A DNA stretch of 64,000 nt from Burkholderia sp. OK233 (GTDB lineage Bacteria; Pseudomonadota; Gammaproteobacteria; Burkholderiales; Burkholderiaceae): contig NZ_OCSR01000001.1 of assembly GCF_900230185.1 (NCBI RefSeq), positions 1,612,001-1,676,000 of the forward strand. Reading direction: 5' to 3'. Under the pieces are notes generated by a model that was given only the letters and a program-made list of their open reading frames with translations, did not search any database and was not told the DNA's origin. This document shows positions 27,260-37,562 of this stretch, one piece after another; within the stretch, counting starts at the first letter, position 1; the number at the start of each line of letters is the position of its first letter. The position numbers and the translations under genes were made by a program.

Positions 27260-27427
27260 ATGGCGAAAGGCGCACGCGACAAGATCAAGTTGGAATCGAC
27301 CGCAGGCACGGGTCACTTCTACACGACGACGAAGAACAAACGCAACATGCCGGAAAAGATGCTGATCAAGAAATTTGATCCGGTCGTCCGTAAGCACGTT
27401 GACTACAAGGAAACCAAGATTAAATAA
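27260..27427 (+). CDS. rpmG: 50S ribosomal protein L33
   Basis: 55 residues from the ATG at 27260 to the TAA at 27427: [20 protein letters not shown] followed by YTTTKNKRN and a Lys-rich end. This is the Cys-less form of L33, lacking the zinc-binding CxxC pairs, as usual in proteobacteria. Ribosome site TAAGGAG ten bases before the start. Co-transcribed with rpmB; a terminator follows within 45 bp. Confidence 0.97.
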   Translation: MAKGARDKIKLESTAGTGHFYTTTKNKRNMPEKMLIKKFDPVVRKHVDYKETKIK

Positions 27428-27464
27428 ATCTTGGTTCCTGCCTGACGAAGGCAAAAAGATTTGC

Positions 27465-27496
27465 AAAAAAGCCTCGCATTCGTGCGAGGCTTTTTT
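27465..27496. terminator. rpmB-rpmG terminator
   Basis: AAAAAAGCCTCGCA-ttcg-TGCGAGGCTTTTTT: 8-bp GC stem with a UUCG tetraloop, extended by A/T pairs, with T-run. Confidence 0.93.
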
Positions 27497-27665
27497 GTTT
27501 TCAACTTCCCAATATCGCGCTGATTCGCTGTCCCTTTCCCACTTAGGACAGTCTTATCCCGCTCGGCCAGCTTTCCCTCATTCGTCGCGACGCGTATCCT
27601 TTCTCGTTTTAGCGGCATGCGCACAGCATGCCGTCATGGCAAAACGAAAGACGGAGATGCAGGCG

Positions 27666-29264
27666 ATGGAATTCGATGTAGCGATTGTCGGTAGCGGTCT
27701 GGCAGGCTTGAGCGTCGCGCTCAACCTCGCGGAGACCCGGCGGGTTGCGGTGGTCGCCAAGCGATCGATGACCGAGGGCGCGAGCGATTGGGCGCAAGGC
27801 GGGATCGCCGCCGTACTGGATTCGACGGACAGCATCGAAAACCACGTGCGCGACACACTGATCGCCGGTGGCGGCCTGTGCGACGAGGCGGCGACACGCT
27901 TTATCGTCGAGCATGGGCGCGCTGCGATCGAATGGCTAATCGAGCAAGGCGTGCCGTTCACCAAAGACGACGCCGCCGAACTCGGCTTTCATCTGACACG
28001 CGAAGGCGGCCACAGCCATCGCCGGATCATTCATGCTGCGGATGCAACGGGCCATGCAGTGGTCACCACGCTCAGCGAACGTGTACGCCGCCATCCGAAC
28101 ATCACCCTGCTCGAAGACCACTACGCGATCGACCTGATCACGTCCGACCGTCTCGGTCTGCCGGGGCGTCGCTGCCACGGCTTGTATGCACTCGATCTGC
28201 AAAGCGGCCGCACCGTGACAATCGAAGCGCCGCATACCGTGCTCGCCACCGGCGGCGCCGGCAAGGTCTATCTGTACACCACCAACCCCGACACCGCGAC
28301 CGGCGACGGCATCGCGATGGCCTGGCGCGCCGGCTGCCGCGTGTCGAACATGGAATTCATCCAGTTCCATCCCACCTGCCTGTTCCACCCTTATGCGAAG
28401 TCGTTCCTGATCTCGGAAGCGGTACGCGGCGAAGGCGGCATTCTGAAGCTGCCGGACGGCACGCGCTTCATGCCGAATCACGACGAACGCGCCGAACTCG
28501 CGCCGCGCGACATCGTCGCGCGCGCAATCGACTTCGAGATCAAGAAGCGCGGCATCGATTGCGTCTATCTCGACATCAGCCATCAGCCGCCCGAATTCCT
28601 GCGCGAACACTTCCCGACGATTCTGGCCCGCTGCCTGGAATTCGGCATCGACATCACCAAAGAGCCGATTCCGGTTGTACCAGCCGCGCACTACACGTGC
28701 GGTGGCGTCGTGACGGATCTGGCAGGCCGGACCGATCTCGCGGGTCTCTATGCGGTCGGTGAAACGTCATGCACAGGCCTGCACGGTGCGAACCGGCTTG
28801 CCAGCAATTCCTTGCTCGAGTGTCTCGTGATCGGGCGCTCCGCCGCGCAAGCCATCGAGGAGGAAGGCTTCAGCGCCGCCGTCCATGCGCCGCTGCCTGA
28901 CTGGGACGAAAGCCGAGTGTCCGACCCGGACGAAGAAGTGGTGGTCGCGCACAACTGGGATGAGCTGCGCCGCCTGATGTGGAACTACGTCGGCATTGTG
29001 CGTACCGACAAGCGGCTGGCGCGAGCCAAGCATCGGCTTGCGTTGCTCCGTGACGAGATTCACGAGTATTACGCGAACTTCAAGGTGAGCCGCGATTTGC
29101 TGGAACTGCGCAATCTGGTCGACGTGGCGTCGCTAATTGTCGAAGGCGCTCGTTCACGGCGTGAGAGCCGCGGCCTGCACTTCAGCCGCGATTGGCCGGC
29201 TACGTTGCCGAAAGCGCTGCCGACGGTGTTGTCGCCGGAACATGTGCGTAACCGCAACGTGTGA
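27666..29264 (+). CDS. nadB: L-aspartate oxidase NadB
   Basis: 532 residues from the ATG at 27666 (GGAG nine bases upstream); ATGs at 27636 and 27657 would add 10 or 3 residues. FAD site [19 protein letters not shown] at 5-23, then [13 protein letters not shown]. The active-site region is [12 protein letters not shown] and [13 protein letters not shown]. Substrate region: [26 protein letters not shown]-terminal helical domain of the succinate dehydrogenase/fumarate reductase flavoprotein family. Oxidises L-aspartate to iminoaspartate, the first step of NAD synthesis; the product goes to NadA, encoded 1.0 kb away on the opposite strand. Confidence 0.96.
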   Translation: MEFDVAIVGSGLAGLSVALNLAETRRVAVVAKRSMTEGASDWAQGGIAAVLDSTDSIENHVRDTLIAGGGLCDEAATRFIVEHGRAAIEWLIEQGVPFTKDDAAELGFHLTREGGHSHRRIIHAADATGHAVVTTLSERVRRHPNITLLEDHYAIDLITSDRLGLPGRRCHGLYALDLQSGRTVTIEAPHTVLATGGAGKVYLYTTNPDTATGDGIAMAWRAGCRVSNMEFIQFHPTCLFHPYAKSFLISEAVRGEGGILKLPDGTRFMPNHDERAELAPRDIVARAIDFEIKKRGIDCVYLDISHQPPEFLREHFPTILARCLEFGIDITKEPIPVVPAAHYTCGGVVTDLAGRTDLAGLYAVGETSCTGLHGANRLASNSLLECLVIGRSAAQAIEEEGFSAAVHAPLPDWDESRVSDPDEEVVVAHNWDELRRLMWNYVGIVRTDKRLARAKHRLALLRDEIHEYYANFKVSRDLLELRNLVDVASLIVEGARSRRESRGLHFSRDWPATLPKALPTVLSPEHVRNRNV

Positions 29265-29280
29265 TTTTTGAAGCCGAAGT

Positions 29281-29318
29281 GAAAAAGCCATCGCCGGTTT
29301 CCCAGCGATGGCTTTTTC
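29281..29318. terminator. Bidirectional terminator between nadB and nadC
   Basis: 14-bp perfect arms GAAAAAGCCATCGC and GCGATGGCTTTTTC with a 10-base loop; the A/T ends provide U-tracts on both strands. Confidence 0.88.
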
Positions 29319-29346
29319 ATTGATTGCGAACGCTCGGGCGCGCGGT

Positions 29347-30258
29347 TCAGACGATTCGCATCGAGTAATCCGTTGCACGCACATCTTTGGTCAACGCACC
29401 GATCGACACGCGGTCGACACCCGTTTCCGCGATGGTCCGCACCGTCTCGAAGTTCACACCGCCAGACACCTCCAGCACCGCCCGCCCTGCCGTGATACGC
29501 ACTGCGTCGCGCATCGCATCGAACGAAAAGTTGTCCAGCAGAATGGATTGGGCGCGATGCGCCAACGCGGTTTCCAATTGCGCGAGCGTTTCGACTTCGA
29601 TCTGGATCGAGACGCCCGCATTCAGCGCGAGCGCCGCATCCATTGCGGCACCGACGCCACCCGCTGCGGCGATGTGATTTTCCTTGATCAGAATGCCGTC
29701 GTACAACGCAAGCCGCTGATTCGCCCCGCCGCCCACGCGCACTGCGTATTTCTGCGCGAGCCGCAAGCCCGGCAAGGTCTTACGCGTATCGAGGATGCGC
29801 GTTTGGGTGTGGGCGATTGCGTCGACATAACGGCGCGTTGCGCTCGCTACGCCCGACAGCAGTTGCAGGAAATTCAACGCATTGCGCTCAGCAGTCAAGA
29901 GCGCACGGACAGGGCCGCGCAGCTCGCAGACCGGCGTATCCGCTGTCATCCGATCGCCCTCGCGATAACGCCACTGCACATCGATACGCGGATCGACCTG
30001 GCGCATCACCGCGTTGAACCAGAGCACGCCGCACAGCACGGCATCTTCGCGCACGATGATGCGTGCATCACGCACGTCGTCTGCTGGGACAAGACGGCCG
30101 GTCTGATCGCCTGCGCCAACATCTTCGGCCAGCGCATCGGCGACGTTGCGCGCCAGCGCAGCATCAAATGCGGCGCCATACTGCGCATGAATCTCCGTGA
30201 ACAGCGGCGACACCGCCTCGATCTGATTGCGCTCAACTGCCCCTTCCAACGCCCCCAT
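29347..30258 (-). CDS. nadC: Quinolinate phosphoribosyltransferase NadC
   Basis: 303 residues. Type II PRTase: ALAEDVGAGDQTGRLVPAD near the N-terminus, AERNALNFLQLLSGVASATRRYV, the PRPP/quinolinate Arg and Lys residues in TRKTLPGLRLAQKYAVRVGGG and HIAAAGGVG, and the barrel end LEVSGGVNFETVRTIAETGVDRVSIGALTK. Converts quinolinate and PRPP to nicotinate mononucleotide. The ATG at 30258 overlaps the nadA stop by one base (TAATG). Confidence 0.96.
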   Translation of the reverse strand: MGALEGAVERNQIEAVSPLFTEIHAQYGAAFDAALARNVADALAEDVGAGDQTGRLVPADDVRDARIIVREDAVLCGVLWFNAVMRQVDPRIDVQWRYREGDRMTADTPVCELRGPVRALLTAERNALNFLQLLSGVASATRRYVDAIAHTQTRILDTRKTLPGLRLAQKYAVRVGGGANQRLALYDGILIKENHIAAAGGVGAAMDAALALNAGVSIQIEVETLAQLETALAHRAQSILLDNFSFDAMRDAVRITAGRAVLEVSGGVNFETVRTIAETGVDRVSIGALTKDVRATDYSMRIV

Positions 30259-31397
30259 TACGCCGCTCCCACGTTCGAATACAGTTGCGCGTCGCGCGCG
30301 AGATCGCCGCTGGCTTGCACGCGTTTCTTGTGACGCGCCGCGAAGTCGAGCATCCGGTCGATCGGCAGACGCGCCCGCTCGCCGATCGCTCGATCGACGA
30401 AGATTTCGTTGTGGCCGCGGTCGAGCACCTCGGCCAGATTGGCGAGGCCGTTCATCGCCATCCACGGGCAATGCGCGCAGCTCTTGCAAGTCGCGCTGTT
30501 GCCGGCCGTGGGCGCGGCGATCAACGTCTTGCCCGGCGCGGCAAGCTGCATCTTGTGCAGAATGCCGAGATCGGTCGCCACGATGAAATGCGTCGCGTCG
30601 AGTTTTTGCGCAGCGTCGATCAACTGCGTGGTCGAACCGACCACGTCCGCTTGCGCGACCACGTTAGCCGGCGACTCCGGATGCACCAGCACCTTCGCGC
30701 CCGGATACTCGGCGCGCAGCAGATCGAGTTCGATGCCCTTGAATTCATCGTGCACGAGACATGAGCCCTGCCACAGCAGCATGTCCGCGCCGGTCTTGCT
30801 CTGGATATAGCTACCGAGGTGCCGATCTGGCGCCCAGATGATCTTTTCGCCGCGTGCGTGCAGATCGGCAACAATTTCCAGCCCGATCGACGACGTCACC
30901 ATCCAGTCCGCGCGCGCCTTGACGGCCGCGCTGGTGTTCGCGTACACGACCACCGTGCGATCCGGGTGCGCGTCACAGAACGCCGAGAATTCATCGACCG
31001 GACAGCCGAGGTCGAGCGAACAGGTCGCGTCGAGATCCGGCATCAGAATGCGCTTGTCTGGACTGAGGATCTTTGCGGTCTCACCCATGAAGCGCACGCC
31101 CGCCACCACCAACGTTTGCGCCTCGTGATCGCGGCCGAAGCGTGCCATTTCCAGCGAGTCGGCCACGCAACCGCCGGTTTCGTCGGCGAGTTCCTGCAGC
31201 TCCGCATCGACGTAGTAGTGCGCAACGAGTACGGCTTTCTCGCGCTTAAGCAATGCACGGATGCGCTTCTTCAGCGCCACCTTCTGTTCCGCTGACGGCA
31301 CGTCGGGCACCTTCGCCCACGCCTGCCCGATCCCGCAGGTCGTGCCCTGCGCCTGTGGCCGGTCGTATTCGACGGTCCTGATCGCCTGCTGATCCAT
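30258..31397 (-). CDS. nadA: Quinolinate synthase NadA
   Basis: 379 residues from the ATG at 31397, which has an AGAGGAG ribosome site; the frame extends 29 codons upstream into the desaturase terminator and is rejected. 4Fe-4S dehydratase condensing iminoaspartate with dihydroxyacetone phosphate. Signature stretches: [70 protein letters not shown] and [16 protein letters not shown], which hold the cluster cysteines. First gene of nadA-nadC. Confidence 0.96.
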   Translation of the reverse strand: MDQQAIRTVEYDRPQAQGTTCGIGQAWAKVPDVPSAEQKVALKKRIRALLKREKAVLVAHYYVDAELQELADETGGCVADSLEMARFGRDHEAQTLVVAGVRFMGETAKILSPDKRILMPDLDATCSLDLGCPVDEFSAFCDAHPDRTVVVYANTSAAVKARADWMVTSSIGLEIVADLHARGEKIIWAPDRHLGSYIQSKTGADMLLWQGSCLVHDEFKGIELDLLRAEYPGAKVLVHPESPANVVAQADVVGSTTQLIDAAQKLDATHFIVATDLGILHKMQLAAPGKTLIAAPTAGNSATCKSCAHCPWMAMNGLANLAEVLDRGHNEIFVDRAIGERARLPIDRMLDFAARHKKRVQASGDLARDAQLYSNVGAA

Positions 31398-31470
31398 GAT
31401 CTCCTCTGCCTTCGCTCTGCCGCCGCGGACTGTCAATCGCGTGTCGTTGAAATTGCCGCGGCCCAAAAAG

Positions 31471-31496
31471 CAAAACCCCGCCAACGCGGGGTTTTG
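31471..31496. terminator. Desaturase-gene terminator
   Basis: CAAAACCCCGC-CAAC-GCGGGGTTTTG, 11-bp stem. On the minus strand a U-rich tail follows. Lies 44 bp downstream of the desaturase stop. Confidence 0.85.
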
Positions 31497-31539
31497 TGAC
31501 GTAACGAAATTTTAATGGATTTCGCGCTCAGGCATACGA

Positions 31540-32736
31540 TCAAGCATAACGGCGCAGGCGCATCGCGAAGTCTTGCAGCGCTTTAATACCGCTCTGTTCC
31601 GCGCGATGACACCAGTCTTGCAATTGAACCAGCAGTTGATCGCGCGACGCATTCGAGCGCTCCCACATCGCCGCGAGTTCATTGCGCATGTCGATGTAGG
31701 TCTTGAGCTTCTGGCTGTTCGCGAAGATTTGCGGCAACTGGCGCTTCTGCGGCTCATCGAGACCCGCTTCTTCCTTGTGGAACCAGCTACGCGCACCGCG
31801 CATCACCTGATACTTCTCGCGTGCGCCCACTTCCTTCAGGTGCGCCAGCTCCTGGCGGTATGCGCGCTTGAGCGCCTTGCCGTAACGCGCCATCACTTCA
31901 TAGCGGTTTGCCAGCACGGCTTGCAACGTGTCCTGATCGAGGACCAGCTTGCCGGTGGTCAGACGCGGCGTGGGCGCGATCTTCTTCACCTTGGCCAGAC
32001 GGAACGCCGACATGATGCGGATATACATCCAGCCGATGTCGAACTCGTACCACTTGTTCGACAGCTTGGCCGACGTCGCATACGTGTGGTGGTTGTTGTG
32101 CAGCTCTTCACCGCCAATGATGATGCCCCACGGGAAGATGTTGGTGCTGGCATCCGACGAGTTGAAGTTGCGGTAGCCCCACCAGTGCGCGAGGCCGTTC
32201 ACCACGCCAGCCGCCCAGAACGGGATCCACACCATCTGCACAGCCCAGATCGTCAGACCGACGACGCCGAACAGCGCGACGTTCAGCACCATCATCAGGC
32301 TCACGCCGAGGATCGGGTACTTGGTGTAGACGTTGCGTTCCATCCAGTCATTCGGCGTACCGTGACTGAATTTGCGCATCGTTTCTTCATTCTTGGCTTC
32401 GGAACGGTACAGTTCCGCGCCTTCGAGCAGCACCTTCCAGATGCCGCGCGTTTGCGGGCTGTGCGGATCTTCTTCGGTCTCGCACTTGGCGTGGTGCTTA
32501 CGATGAATCGCGGCCCATTGGCCGGTCAGCATGCCGGTAGTCATCCACAGCCAGAAGCGGAAAAAATGACTGACGACCGGATGCAGCTCCAGCGCGCGGT
32601 GCGCCTGGCAGCGATGCAGATAGACCGTCACGCCAATGATCGTGATGTGCGTCGCGACCAGCGTGTACAGCACAAGTTGCCACCACGAGAAGCGCAGCAG
32701 ACCGTGAGCAAGGAAATCGAGCAAGGAATTCAACAA
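31540..32736 (-). CDS. Acyl-CoA/fatty-acid delta-9-type desaturase
   Basis: 398 residues, membrane-bound di-iron desaturase. Histidine boxes: HRCQAH (41-46), HRKHH (78-82) and HNNHH (213-217). Two hydrophobic hairpins flank them (LVLYTLVATHITIIGVTVYL; FWLWMTTGMLTG; MMVLNVALFGVVGLTIWAVQMVWIPFW). The C-terminal 150 residues are a charged helical region (YEVMARYGKALKRAYRQELAHLKEVG) longer than in cyanobacterial DesC. Likely introduces a double bond into acyl chains for membrane fluidity. Monocistronic with its own terminator. Confidence 0.9.
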   Translation of the reverse strand: MLNSLLDFLAHGLLRFSWWQLVLYTLVATHITIIGVTVYLHRCQAHRALELHPVVSHFFRFWLWMTTGMLTGQWAAIHRKHHAKCETEEDPHSPQTRGIWKVLLEGAELYRSEAKNEETMRKFSHGTPNDWMERNVYTKYPILGVSLMMVLNVALFGVVGLTIWAVQMVWIPFWAAGVVNGLAHWWGYRNFNSSDASTNIFPWGIIIGGEELHNNHHTYATSAKLSNKWYEFDIGWMYIRIMSAFRLAKVKKIAPTPRLTTGKLVLDQDTLQAVLANRYEVMARYGKALKRAYRQELAHLKEVGAREKYQVMRGARSWFHKEEAGLDEPQKRQLPQIFANSQKLKTYIDMRNELAAMWERSNASRDQLLVQLQDWCHRAEQSGIKALQDFAMRLRRYA

Positions 32737-32894
32737 GGCAATTTACCTGTGGAACAAGAGACGCCGGACACACGCGAAATGCGCGTGTCAAGAAAGTGAA
32801 AGCATACAGCGGGATTGGACGATATTCTACTTGAAGCGTTCCAAGTGTTTGTAACAAATAGGGATTTTTTGTGCGGTATCAACCAGATGGAACG

Positions 32895-32924
32895 CGCCGG
32901 AGGTCTTTTTCAGACCTGCCGGCG
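32895..32924. terminator. Hairpin downstream of the MscS-type gene
   Basis: CGCCGGAGGTCT pairs with AGACCT-g-GCCGGCG (12 bp, one bulged G) around a TTTTC loop, 15 bp after the channel gene on the minus strand. No clear T-run on that strand. Confidence 0.55.
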
Positions 32925-32939
32925 GGTTCGAAGTGCCCG

Positions 32940-34295
32940 TCAGTGGGCGCTGTCGGCCTGATTGGCCGCGGGAGCGGTCATTGTTACCGCTTGCGGCATC
33001 GCGTCGCTGACGTTGCCGACGATTCGCACTTCGCGTTGCGCGAACGGGATCGAGATGCCGTGCTCTGAGAACAGGCGCCAGATGTTGCGATTGACGGCCG
33101 AGCGCACGCCTGAAGTGCCAGTGGCCGCGTCTTCGATCCAGAAGCCCAGTTCAAGATTGATGCCGTCGGGGCCAAAGCTCGCCAGGTAGGGTGTCGGCGC
33201 CGGCTCCTGCAGCACTCGCGCGACGCCCTGCGCGGCCTCGGCGAGCAACGCCATCGCCTGTTCGACGTCGGAGGAATAGGCGACCTGCACGGCCGCCTTG
33301 GCGTAGCCTCGCGTCAAATAGGACGACTGATTCTGGACCACGTCCGTAATCAGCTTTTCGTTCGGAATCAGCGTTTCGATGCCGTCGAGGCCGCGCACCA
33401 CCGTATAACGCGTGCGGATCTGCGTGACCATGCCCTGCAAGCCGCTGACATTGATGGTGTCGCCGATACGCAGCGAGCGGTCGATCAGGATGATGAAGCC
33501 CGAGACATAGTTGCTTGCGATCTTCTGCAAGCCGAACCCGAGCCCGACACCCAGCGCGCCGCCGAACACGCCCAGCACCGTGATGTCGATTCCGACCAAC
33601 GACAGGCTGATCAGCACGGCCGCCAGCACGAACGCAGCACGCCCGACTCGCGCCACCACCACCTTGAGGTTGGCGTCGAGCGTCTTGGAACGCATCAGGC
33701 GGTCTTCGAACGTGGCGCCGAGCCACATCGCGACGATCATCGTCACGCCCACCCACAGAAGCCCCGTGGTAAGCGAAAGCAGCGTCATATGCGCATTCGC
33801 GACCCGGAAGCGCACGCTGCCCATCCAGGTGATCACGTCGTCCTGGATGCCCATCACAGTGAGCACCATGCCGATCCAGACGATCAGCGAAACGATTTTC
33901 TCGACCAGGAACAGCCATGGATGGTTCGCGCCGTCTTGACTGAAGACCCGCCGCGCGAAGAAAAACACGATGTAAATCAGGCCGATACCGAACAGCGGCA
34001 CCAGCGCCAGATCGAGCAGCGCGGTATGCATGAACTGTCCGGTGATCGCCTGCGCAAGCCACACGAGTGCCGCGCCGATCAGCGGAAAGAACGCGCGATT
34101 CAGGCTTTCCGCGCCGAAGCGCAGGGTCTGGTACCGCGTCTGGCGCCGCAGATCGAGCGTGCGGCGCAACAGCCGCGCGAGCAGCCAGGCGACGGCGAGC
34201 GTCCCCAGCAGCACGCCGACCTGCCACAGCATCACCGGCTGGCCGAAGTCGCGCGCGAGGTCGCCGAACATATGAGGAAAAATGCGGTTTTGCAT
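32940..34295 (-). CDS. Mechanosensitive ion channel (MscS family)
   Basis: 451 residues from the ATG at 34295; the upstream frame extension is antisense to rsmB. Several N-terminal membrane helices precede the conserved MscS core. The pore helix is LVGIDITVLGVFGGALGVGLGFGLQKIASNYVSGFIILIDRSLRIGD (about 245-290), with the Gly-Ala pattern of TM3. The beta domain GMVTQIRTRYTVVRGLDGIETLIPNEKLITDVVQN and a C-terminal alpha/beta domain follow. Larger than E. coli MscS (286 residues), closer to MscM-type channels with extra TM segments. Releases solutes on osmotic downshock. Confidence 0.9.
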   Translation of the reverse strand: MQNRIFPHMFGDLARDFGQPVMLWQVGVLLGTLAVAWLLARLLRRTLDLRRQTRYQTLRFGAESLNRAFFPLIGAALVWLAQAITGQFMHTALLDLALVPLFGIGLIYIVFFFARRVFSQDGANHPWLFLVEKIVSLIVWIGMVLTVMGIQDDVITWMGSVRFRVANAHMTLLSLTTGLLWVGVTMIVAMWLGATFEDRLMRSKTLDANLKVVVARVGRAAFVLAAVLISLSLVGIDITVLGVFGGALGVGLGFGLQKIASNYVSGFIILIDRSLRIGDTINVSGLQGMVTQIRTRYTVVRGLDGIETLIPNEKLITDVVQNQSSYLTRGYAKAAVQVAYSSDVEQAMALLAEAAQGVARVLQEPAPTPYLASFGPDGINLELGFWIEDAATGTSGVRSAVNRNIWRLFSEHGISIPFAQREVRIVGNVSDAMPQAVTMTAPAANQADSAH

Positions 34296-34369
34296 GATGT
34301 CGCCGAAATCGCCGGCGCAGCGGGCTTCAGAAAAGGAACCCGGTTGCGCCGGCAGATAGCCGGTTGCGT

Positions 34370-35629
34370 TTAGCTCTGGCGTTCCAGCACGGCCGCGAAG
34401 AAGCCATCGGTAGCATGACGGTGCGGCCACAGCGACAGGTAATCGCCCATTTCCAGGTCGATGCGCTGCTCGGCGAGCACGTCGCGCGCCGGCACCAAGG
34501 CGAAGTCCGGATGGTCGGCGAGGAACTGCTGCACGACGGCCTCGTTTTCCTCTTCCAGAATCGAGCAGGTTGCGTAGACGAGACGGCCGCCCTTCTTCAC
34601 CAGACGCGAGGCGCTGGCGAGAATCGACGCCTGCTTCGGTGCCAGTTCGGCGACCGATTCCGGCGACTGGCGCCACTTCAGGTCCGGATTCCGGCGCAGC
34701 GTACCCAGGCCGCTGCACGGCGCGTCGACCAGCACGCGGTCGATCTTGCCGGCCAGACGCTTGATCTTGGCGTCGTGTTCACTGTCGATCAGCACCGGAT
34801 TCACGTTCGACAGCCCGCTGCGCGCGAGGCGCGGCTTGAGCTTGGCCAAACGCCGCTCGGAGATGTCGAAGGCGTACAGACGCCCGGTGGAACGCATCGC
34901 CGCGCCCAGTGCCAGAGTCTTGCCGCCAGCGCCCGCGCAGAAGTCCACGATCATTTCGCCGCGCTTTGGCGCGACCAGCGAACACAGCAACTGGCTGCCT
35001 TCGTCCTGGACTTCGACCCAGCCGTGCTGGAACGCGTCCAGCTTGGTGAGCGGCGGCTTGCCGACCACCCGCACGCCGAACGGCGCGAAAGGCGTTGCGC
35101 CGCCTTCGATGCCGGCCTTCGACAGTGCGTTCAGCACGTCGTCGCGGCTTGCCTTGATCGGATTTGAGCGCAGGTCCAGCGGCGCCGGGTAGTTCAGCGC
35201 AGCGGCCAGTTGCGCCAGTTCCGCGGGCTCGAAACGCTTCGCGAGCGCCTGATAGATCCAGTCGGGCAGATTCAGGCGAATCCGCAGCGGCAGGCTTTCA
35301 GGATCGATCTTCGCGACGTGTTCGAGCCAGTGCGACTCGGTCTCCGACACGAACGGCTTGAGGGCCGTGCGCCCAGCCGTCTGCATCAGACCCAGCAAGG
35401 CCATGCGGCGCGCCGGGCTGCCCGCGCCGCCTTCGGCCAGATGGGCGAATTCCATCCGGCGGCGCAGCACCGCGAAGACCGCCTCGGCGATCACGCCGCG
35501 CTCGCCGTGCCCGAGCTTCGGATGCGCGCGGAAAAAGCGGCTCGTCGTGGCGTCGGCCGGGCCGTTCAGCTTCAGGACTTCAGCCAGCAAAGTCTCGGTT
35601 TGTCCAATCAAAAAACCATGTAATCTCAT
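34370..35629 (-). CDS. RsmB/Nop2-type rRNA cytosine-C5 methyltransferase
   Basis: 419 residues. N-terminal helical RNA-binding domain, then a class I SAM methyltransferase: motif I VDFCAGAGGKTLALGAAM, motif II LYAFDISERRLAKLKPRL, motif IV VDAPCSGLGTLRRNPDLKW and motif VI ATCSILEEENEAVV, with the two Cys residues (PCSG, TCS) used in the RsmB/Nop2 mechanism. Probably modifies 16S rRNA (position 967 in E. coli), but paralogues with other targets exist. GGAGAGGG ribosome site; the ATG at 35629 overlaps the purN stop (ATGA). Confidence 0.88.
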   Translation of the reverse strand: MRLHGFLIGQTETLLAEVLKLNGPADATTSRFFRAHPKLGHGERGVIAEAVFAVLRRRMEFAHLAEGGAGSPARRMALLGLMQTAGRTALKPFVSETESHWLEHVAKIDPESLPLRIRLNLPDWIYQALAKRFEPAELAQLAAALNYPAPLDLRSNPIKASRDDVLNALSKAGIEGGATPFAPFGVRVVGKPPLTKLDAFQHGWVEVQDEGSQLLCSLVAPKRGEMIVDFCAGAGGKTLALGAAMRSTGRLYAFDISERRLAKLKPRLARSGLSNVNPVLIDSEHDAKIKRLAGKIDRVLVDAPCSGLGTLRRNPDLKWRQSPESVAELAPKQASILASASRLVKKGGRLVYATCSILEEENEAVVQQFLADHPDFALVPARDVLAEQRIDLEMGDYLSLWPHRHATDGFFAAVLERQS

Positions 35630-36279
35630 GCGCCCTCTCCGGCGGTGTGACCGGCAAAGAGCCATTGCGGCTCCGGCGGCGTAAGCGTGACACGCAAGCC
35701 GTCGAGAGCAAGACGCCCTTCGACGAACCAGCGCACCGCGCGTGGATAGATAATGTGTTCGGTTGCCAGCACGCGTTCGGCGAGCATGGCGGGGGTGTCG
35801 CCAGCCTCGACGGGGACGGCCGCCTGCGCGACGATCGGCCCGTGATCCAGCTGCGACGTGACAAAATGGACCGACGCGCCGTGCAGCCGCACGCCGGCGT
35901 CAAGTGCCTGTTGATGGGTTTTCAGGCCCGGAAAGCTCGGCAGCAGCGACGGATGCACGTTCAGCATGCGTCCGGCGTAATGGTCGACGAAACCGGCCGT
36001 GAGCACCCGCATGAAGCCGGCGAGCACGACGAGATCAGGCGCGAAGCTGTCGATTTCTTGCGCCAGCGCGGCGTCGAAGCTGTCGCGATCGGGAAACTGA
36101 CGGTGGTCGACCACCGCCGTGGCAATGCCGTGCGACGCTGCGAACGCAAGGCCCGCGGCGTCAGGACGGTTGGCAATCACAGCGGCGACTTGCGCCGCCC
36201 AGCCTTCGTCCGCGCAGGCGCGAATGATAGCCTCCATGTTGCTTCCCCGTCCGGAAATCAGGATGACGAGTTTTTTCAT
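35626..36279 (-). CDS. purN: Phosphoribosylglycinamide formyltransferase PurN
   Basis: 217 residues. KKLVILISGRGSNMEAII at the N-terminus binds GAR phosphate. The active site is MLNVHPSLLPSFPGLKTHQQALDAGVRLHGASVHFVTSQLDHGPIVAQ, which contains the catalytic Asn, His and Asp. Uses 10-formyl-THF in the third step of purine synthesis. ATGA overlap with the downstream methyltransferase; divergent from ribF with 118 bp between starts. Confidence 0.97.
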   Translation of the reverse strand: MKKLVILISGRGSNMEAIIRACADEGWAAQVAAVIANRPDAAGLAFAASHGIATAVVDHRQFPDRDSFDAALAQEIDSFAPDLVVLAGFMRVLTAGFVDHYAGRMLNVHPSLLPSFPGLKTHQQALDAGVRLHGASVHFVTSQLDHGPIVAQAAVPVEAGDTPAMLAERVLATEHIIYPRAVRWFVEGRLALDGLRVTLTPPEPQWLFAGHTAGEGA

Positions 36280-36397
36280 CTGCGGATTTTATCATTCGGG
36301 GGACACTGAAACGGCGACGCGCCGCCGTCTCGTGCGCTGAGCGTTTATAATCGTTTGTTTTGCGGCACCTCGGCCGCCCTACCTCAAACCCGCTATC

Positions 36398-37393
36398 GTG
36401 AGAGTCTTCCGCGGTCTTCCCAATGCCGAAAGCCGTGCGCCCTGCGCACTGACCATCGGCAACTTCGACGGTGTCCACCGCGGCCATCAGGCTTTGCTCG
36501 CCCACGTCCGGGCCGCCGCCGATGCTCGTGGCCTGCCCGTCTGCGTGATGACCTTCGAGCCGCACCCGCGCGAATTCTTCAACCCCGCTGGCGCGCCGCC
36601 GCGAATCGCCATGCTGCGCGACAAGCTCGAGGCGCTGCGCACCAACGGCGTCGACCGGGTCGTGGTCGAGCATTTCAACCACACCTTCGCGAGCCAGTCG
36701 CCGGATGCGTTTGTCGAACGGATCATCGTCAATGGGCTGCATGCCCGCTGGGTGATGATCGGCGACGACTTCCGCTATGGCTCCAGGCGAGCGGGCGATT
36801 TCGCCTCGCTCAAAGCCGCGGGTCAACAGCACGGTTTCGAAGTCGAGCAGATGGCAACCGTGGCGGATCCGTCCGGCGCGCGCATTTCCAGCTCGGGCGT
36901 ACGCGCGGCGCTGGTGGCGGGCGATCTCGACTCCGCGCGTGCCGCGCTGGGCCGCGATTACCTGATCAGCGGCCACGTCGTGCATGGCATGAAGCTCGGC
37001 CGCGACCTCGGCTTCCCCACGCTCAACCTGCCGATCGCGCACAAGCGTCCGGCACTGGCCGGCATTTTCGTGGTGCGCGTGCATGGCGTGGCGGACGAGC
37101 CGCTGCCGGGCGTCGCCAGCCTCGGCCTGCGCCCCACCGTCGACGATTCCGGCCGCGTGCTGCTCGAAGTACACCTGCTCGACTGGCACGGCGACGCGTA
37201 TGGCAAACTCGTGCGCGTCGAATTCCTCAAAAAGCTGCGCGACGAGGAAAAATACGTCGACCTCGAAACGCTGACCGCCGCCATCGCGCGCGACGTCGCC
37301 AATGCGCGCGCGTGGTTCGCGGCCGTCGGCGCCGGCACGCCGGGCAGCCGCTCCACCGGTTTCGCCACCTCGGCCACCGACCGAATTAGATAG
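36398..37393 (+). CDS. ribF: Bifunctional riboflavin kinase / FAD synthetase RibF
   Basis: 331 residues from a GTG start ([12 protein letters not shown]). N-terminal nucleotidyltransferase domain: [21 protein letters not shown] (the H-x-G-H equivalent), [23 protein letters not shown]-terminal riboflavin-kinase barrel: [19 protein letters not shown] with the PTxN motif, and [22 protein letters not shown]. Makes FMN then FAD from riboflavin and ATP. Upstream of ileS and lspA, an order common in proteobacteria. Confidence 0.96.
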   Translation: MRVFRGLPNAESRAPCALTIGNFDGVHRGHQALLAHVRAAADARGLPVCVMTFEPHPREFFNPAGAPPRIAMLRDKLEALRTNGVDRVVVEHFNHTFASQSPDAFVERIIVNGLHARWVMIGDDFRYGSRRAGDFASLKAAGQQHGFEVEQMATVADPSGARISSSGVRAALVAGDLDSARAALGRDYLISGHVVHGMKLGRDLGFPTLNLPIAHKRPALAGIFVVRVHGVADEPLPGVASLGLRPTVDDSGRVLLEVHLLDWHGDAYGKLVRVEFLKKLRDEEKYVDLETLTAAIARDVANARAWFAAVGAGTPGSRSTGFATSATDRIR

Positions 37394-37400
37394 CCGCCGC

Positions 37401-37434
37401 GGTACATGCGAGCGCGCTGAGTGCCGCATGTACC
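37401..37434. terminator. Hairpin downstream of ribF
   Basis: Perfect 10-bp arms GGTACATGCG and CGCATGTACC with a 14-base loop, 8 bp after the ribF stop. No T-run; more likely a 3'-end stabiliser or weak terminator before ileS. No T-box or other leader was found in the 169-bp gap. Confidence 0.5.
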
Positions 37435-37562
37435 CACTGCTGCGCGCATCGAAGGGCGTCCGTGGATCACGCGACATGCCTGCCGGGCGCGCCCAACGCC
37501 CTGCGCTTCGTGCGCATACCGCAGCCTCGCTGCGCTTAGAAAGAATTCACCGCGACCTCATC

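Noticed and set aside
37394..37562. T-box or tRNA-sensing leader before ileS
   Set aside because: No T-box sequence or specifier loop seen, and T-boxes are not expected in beta-proteobacteria.
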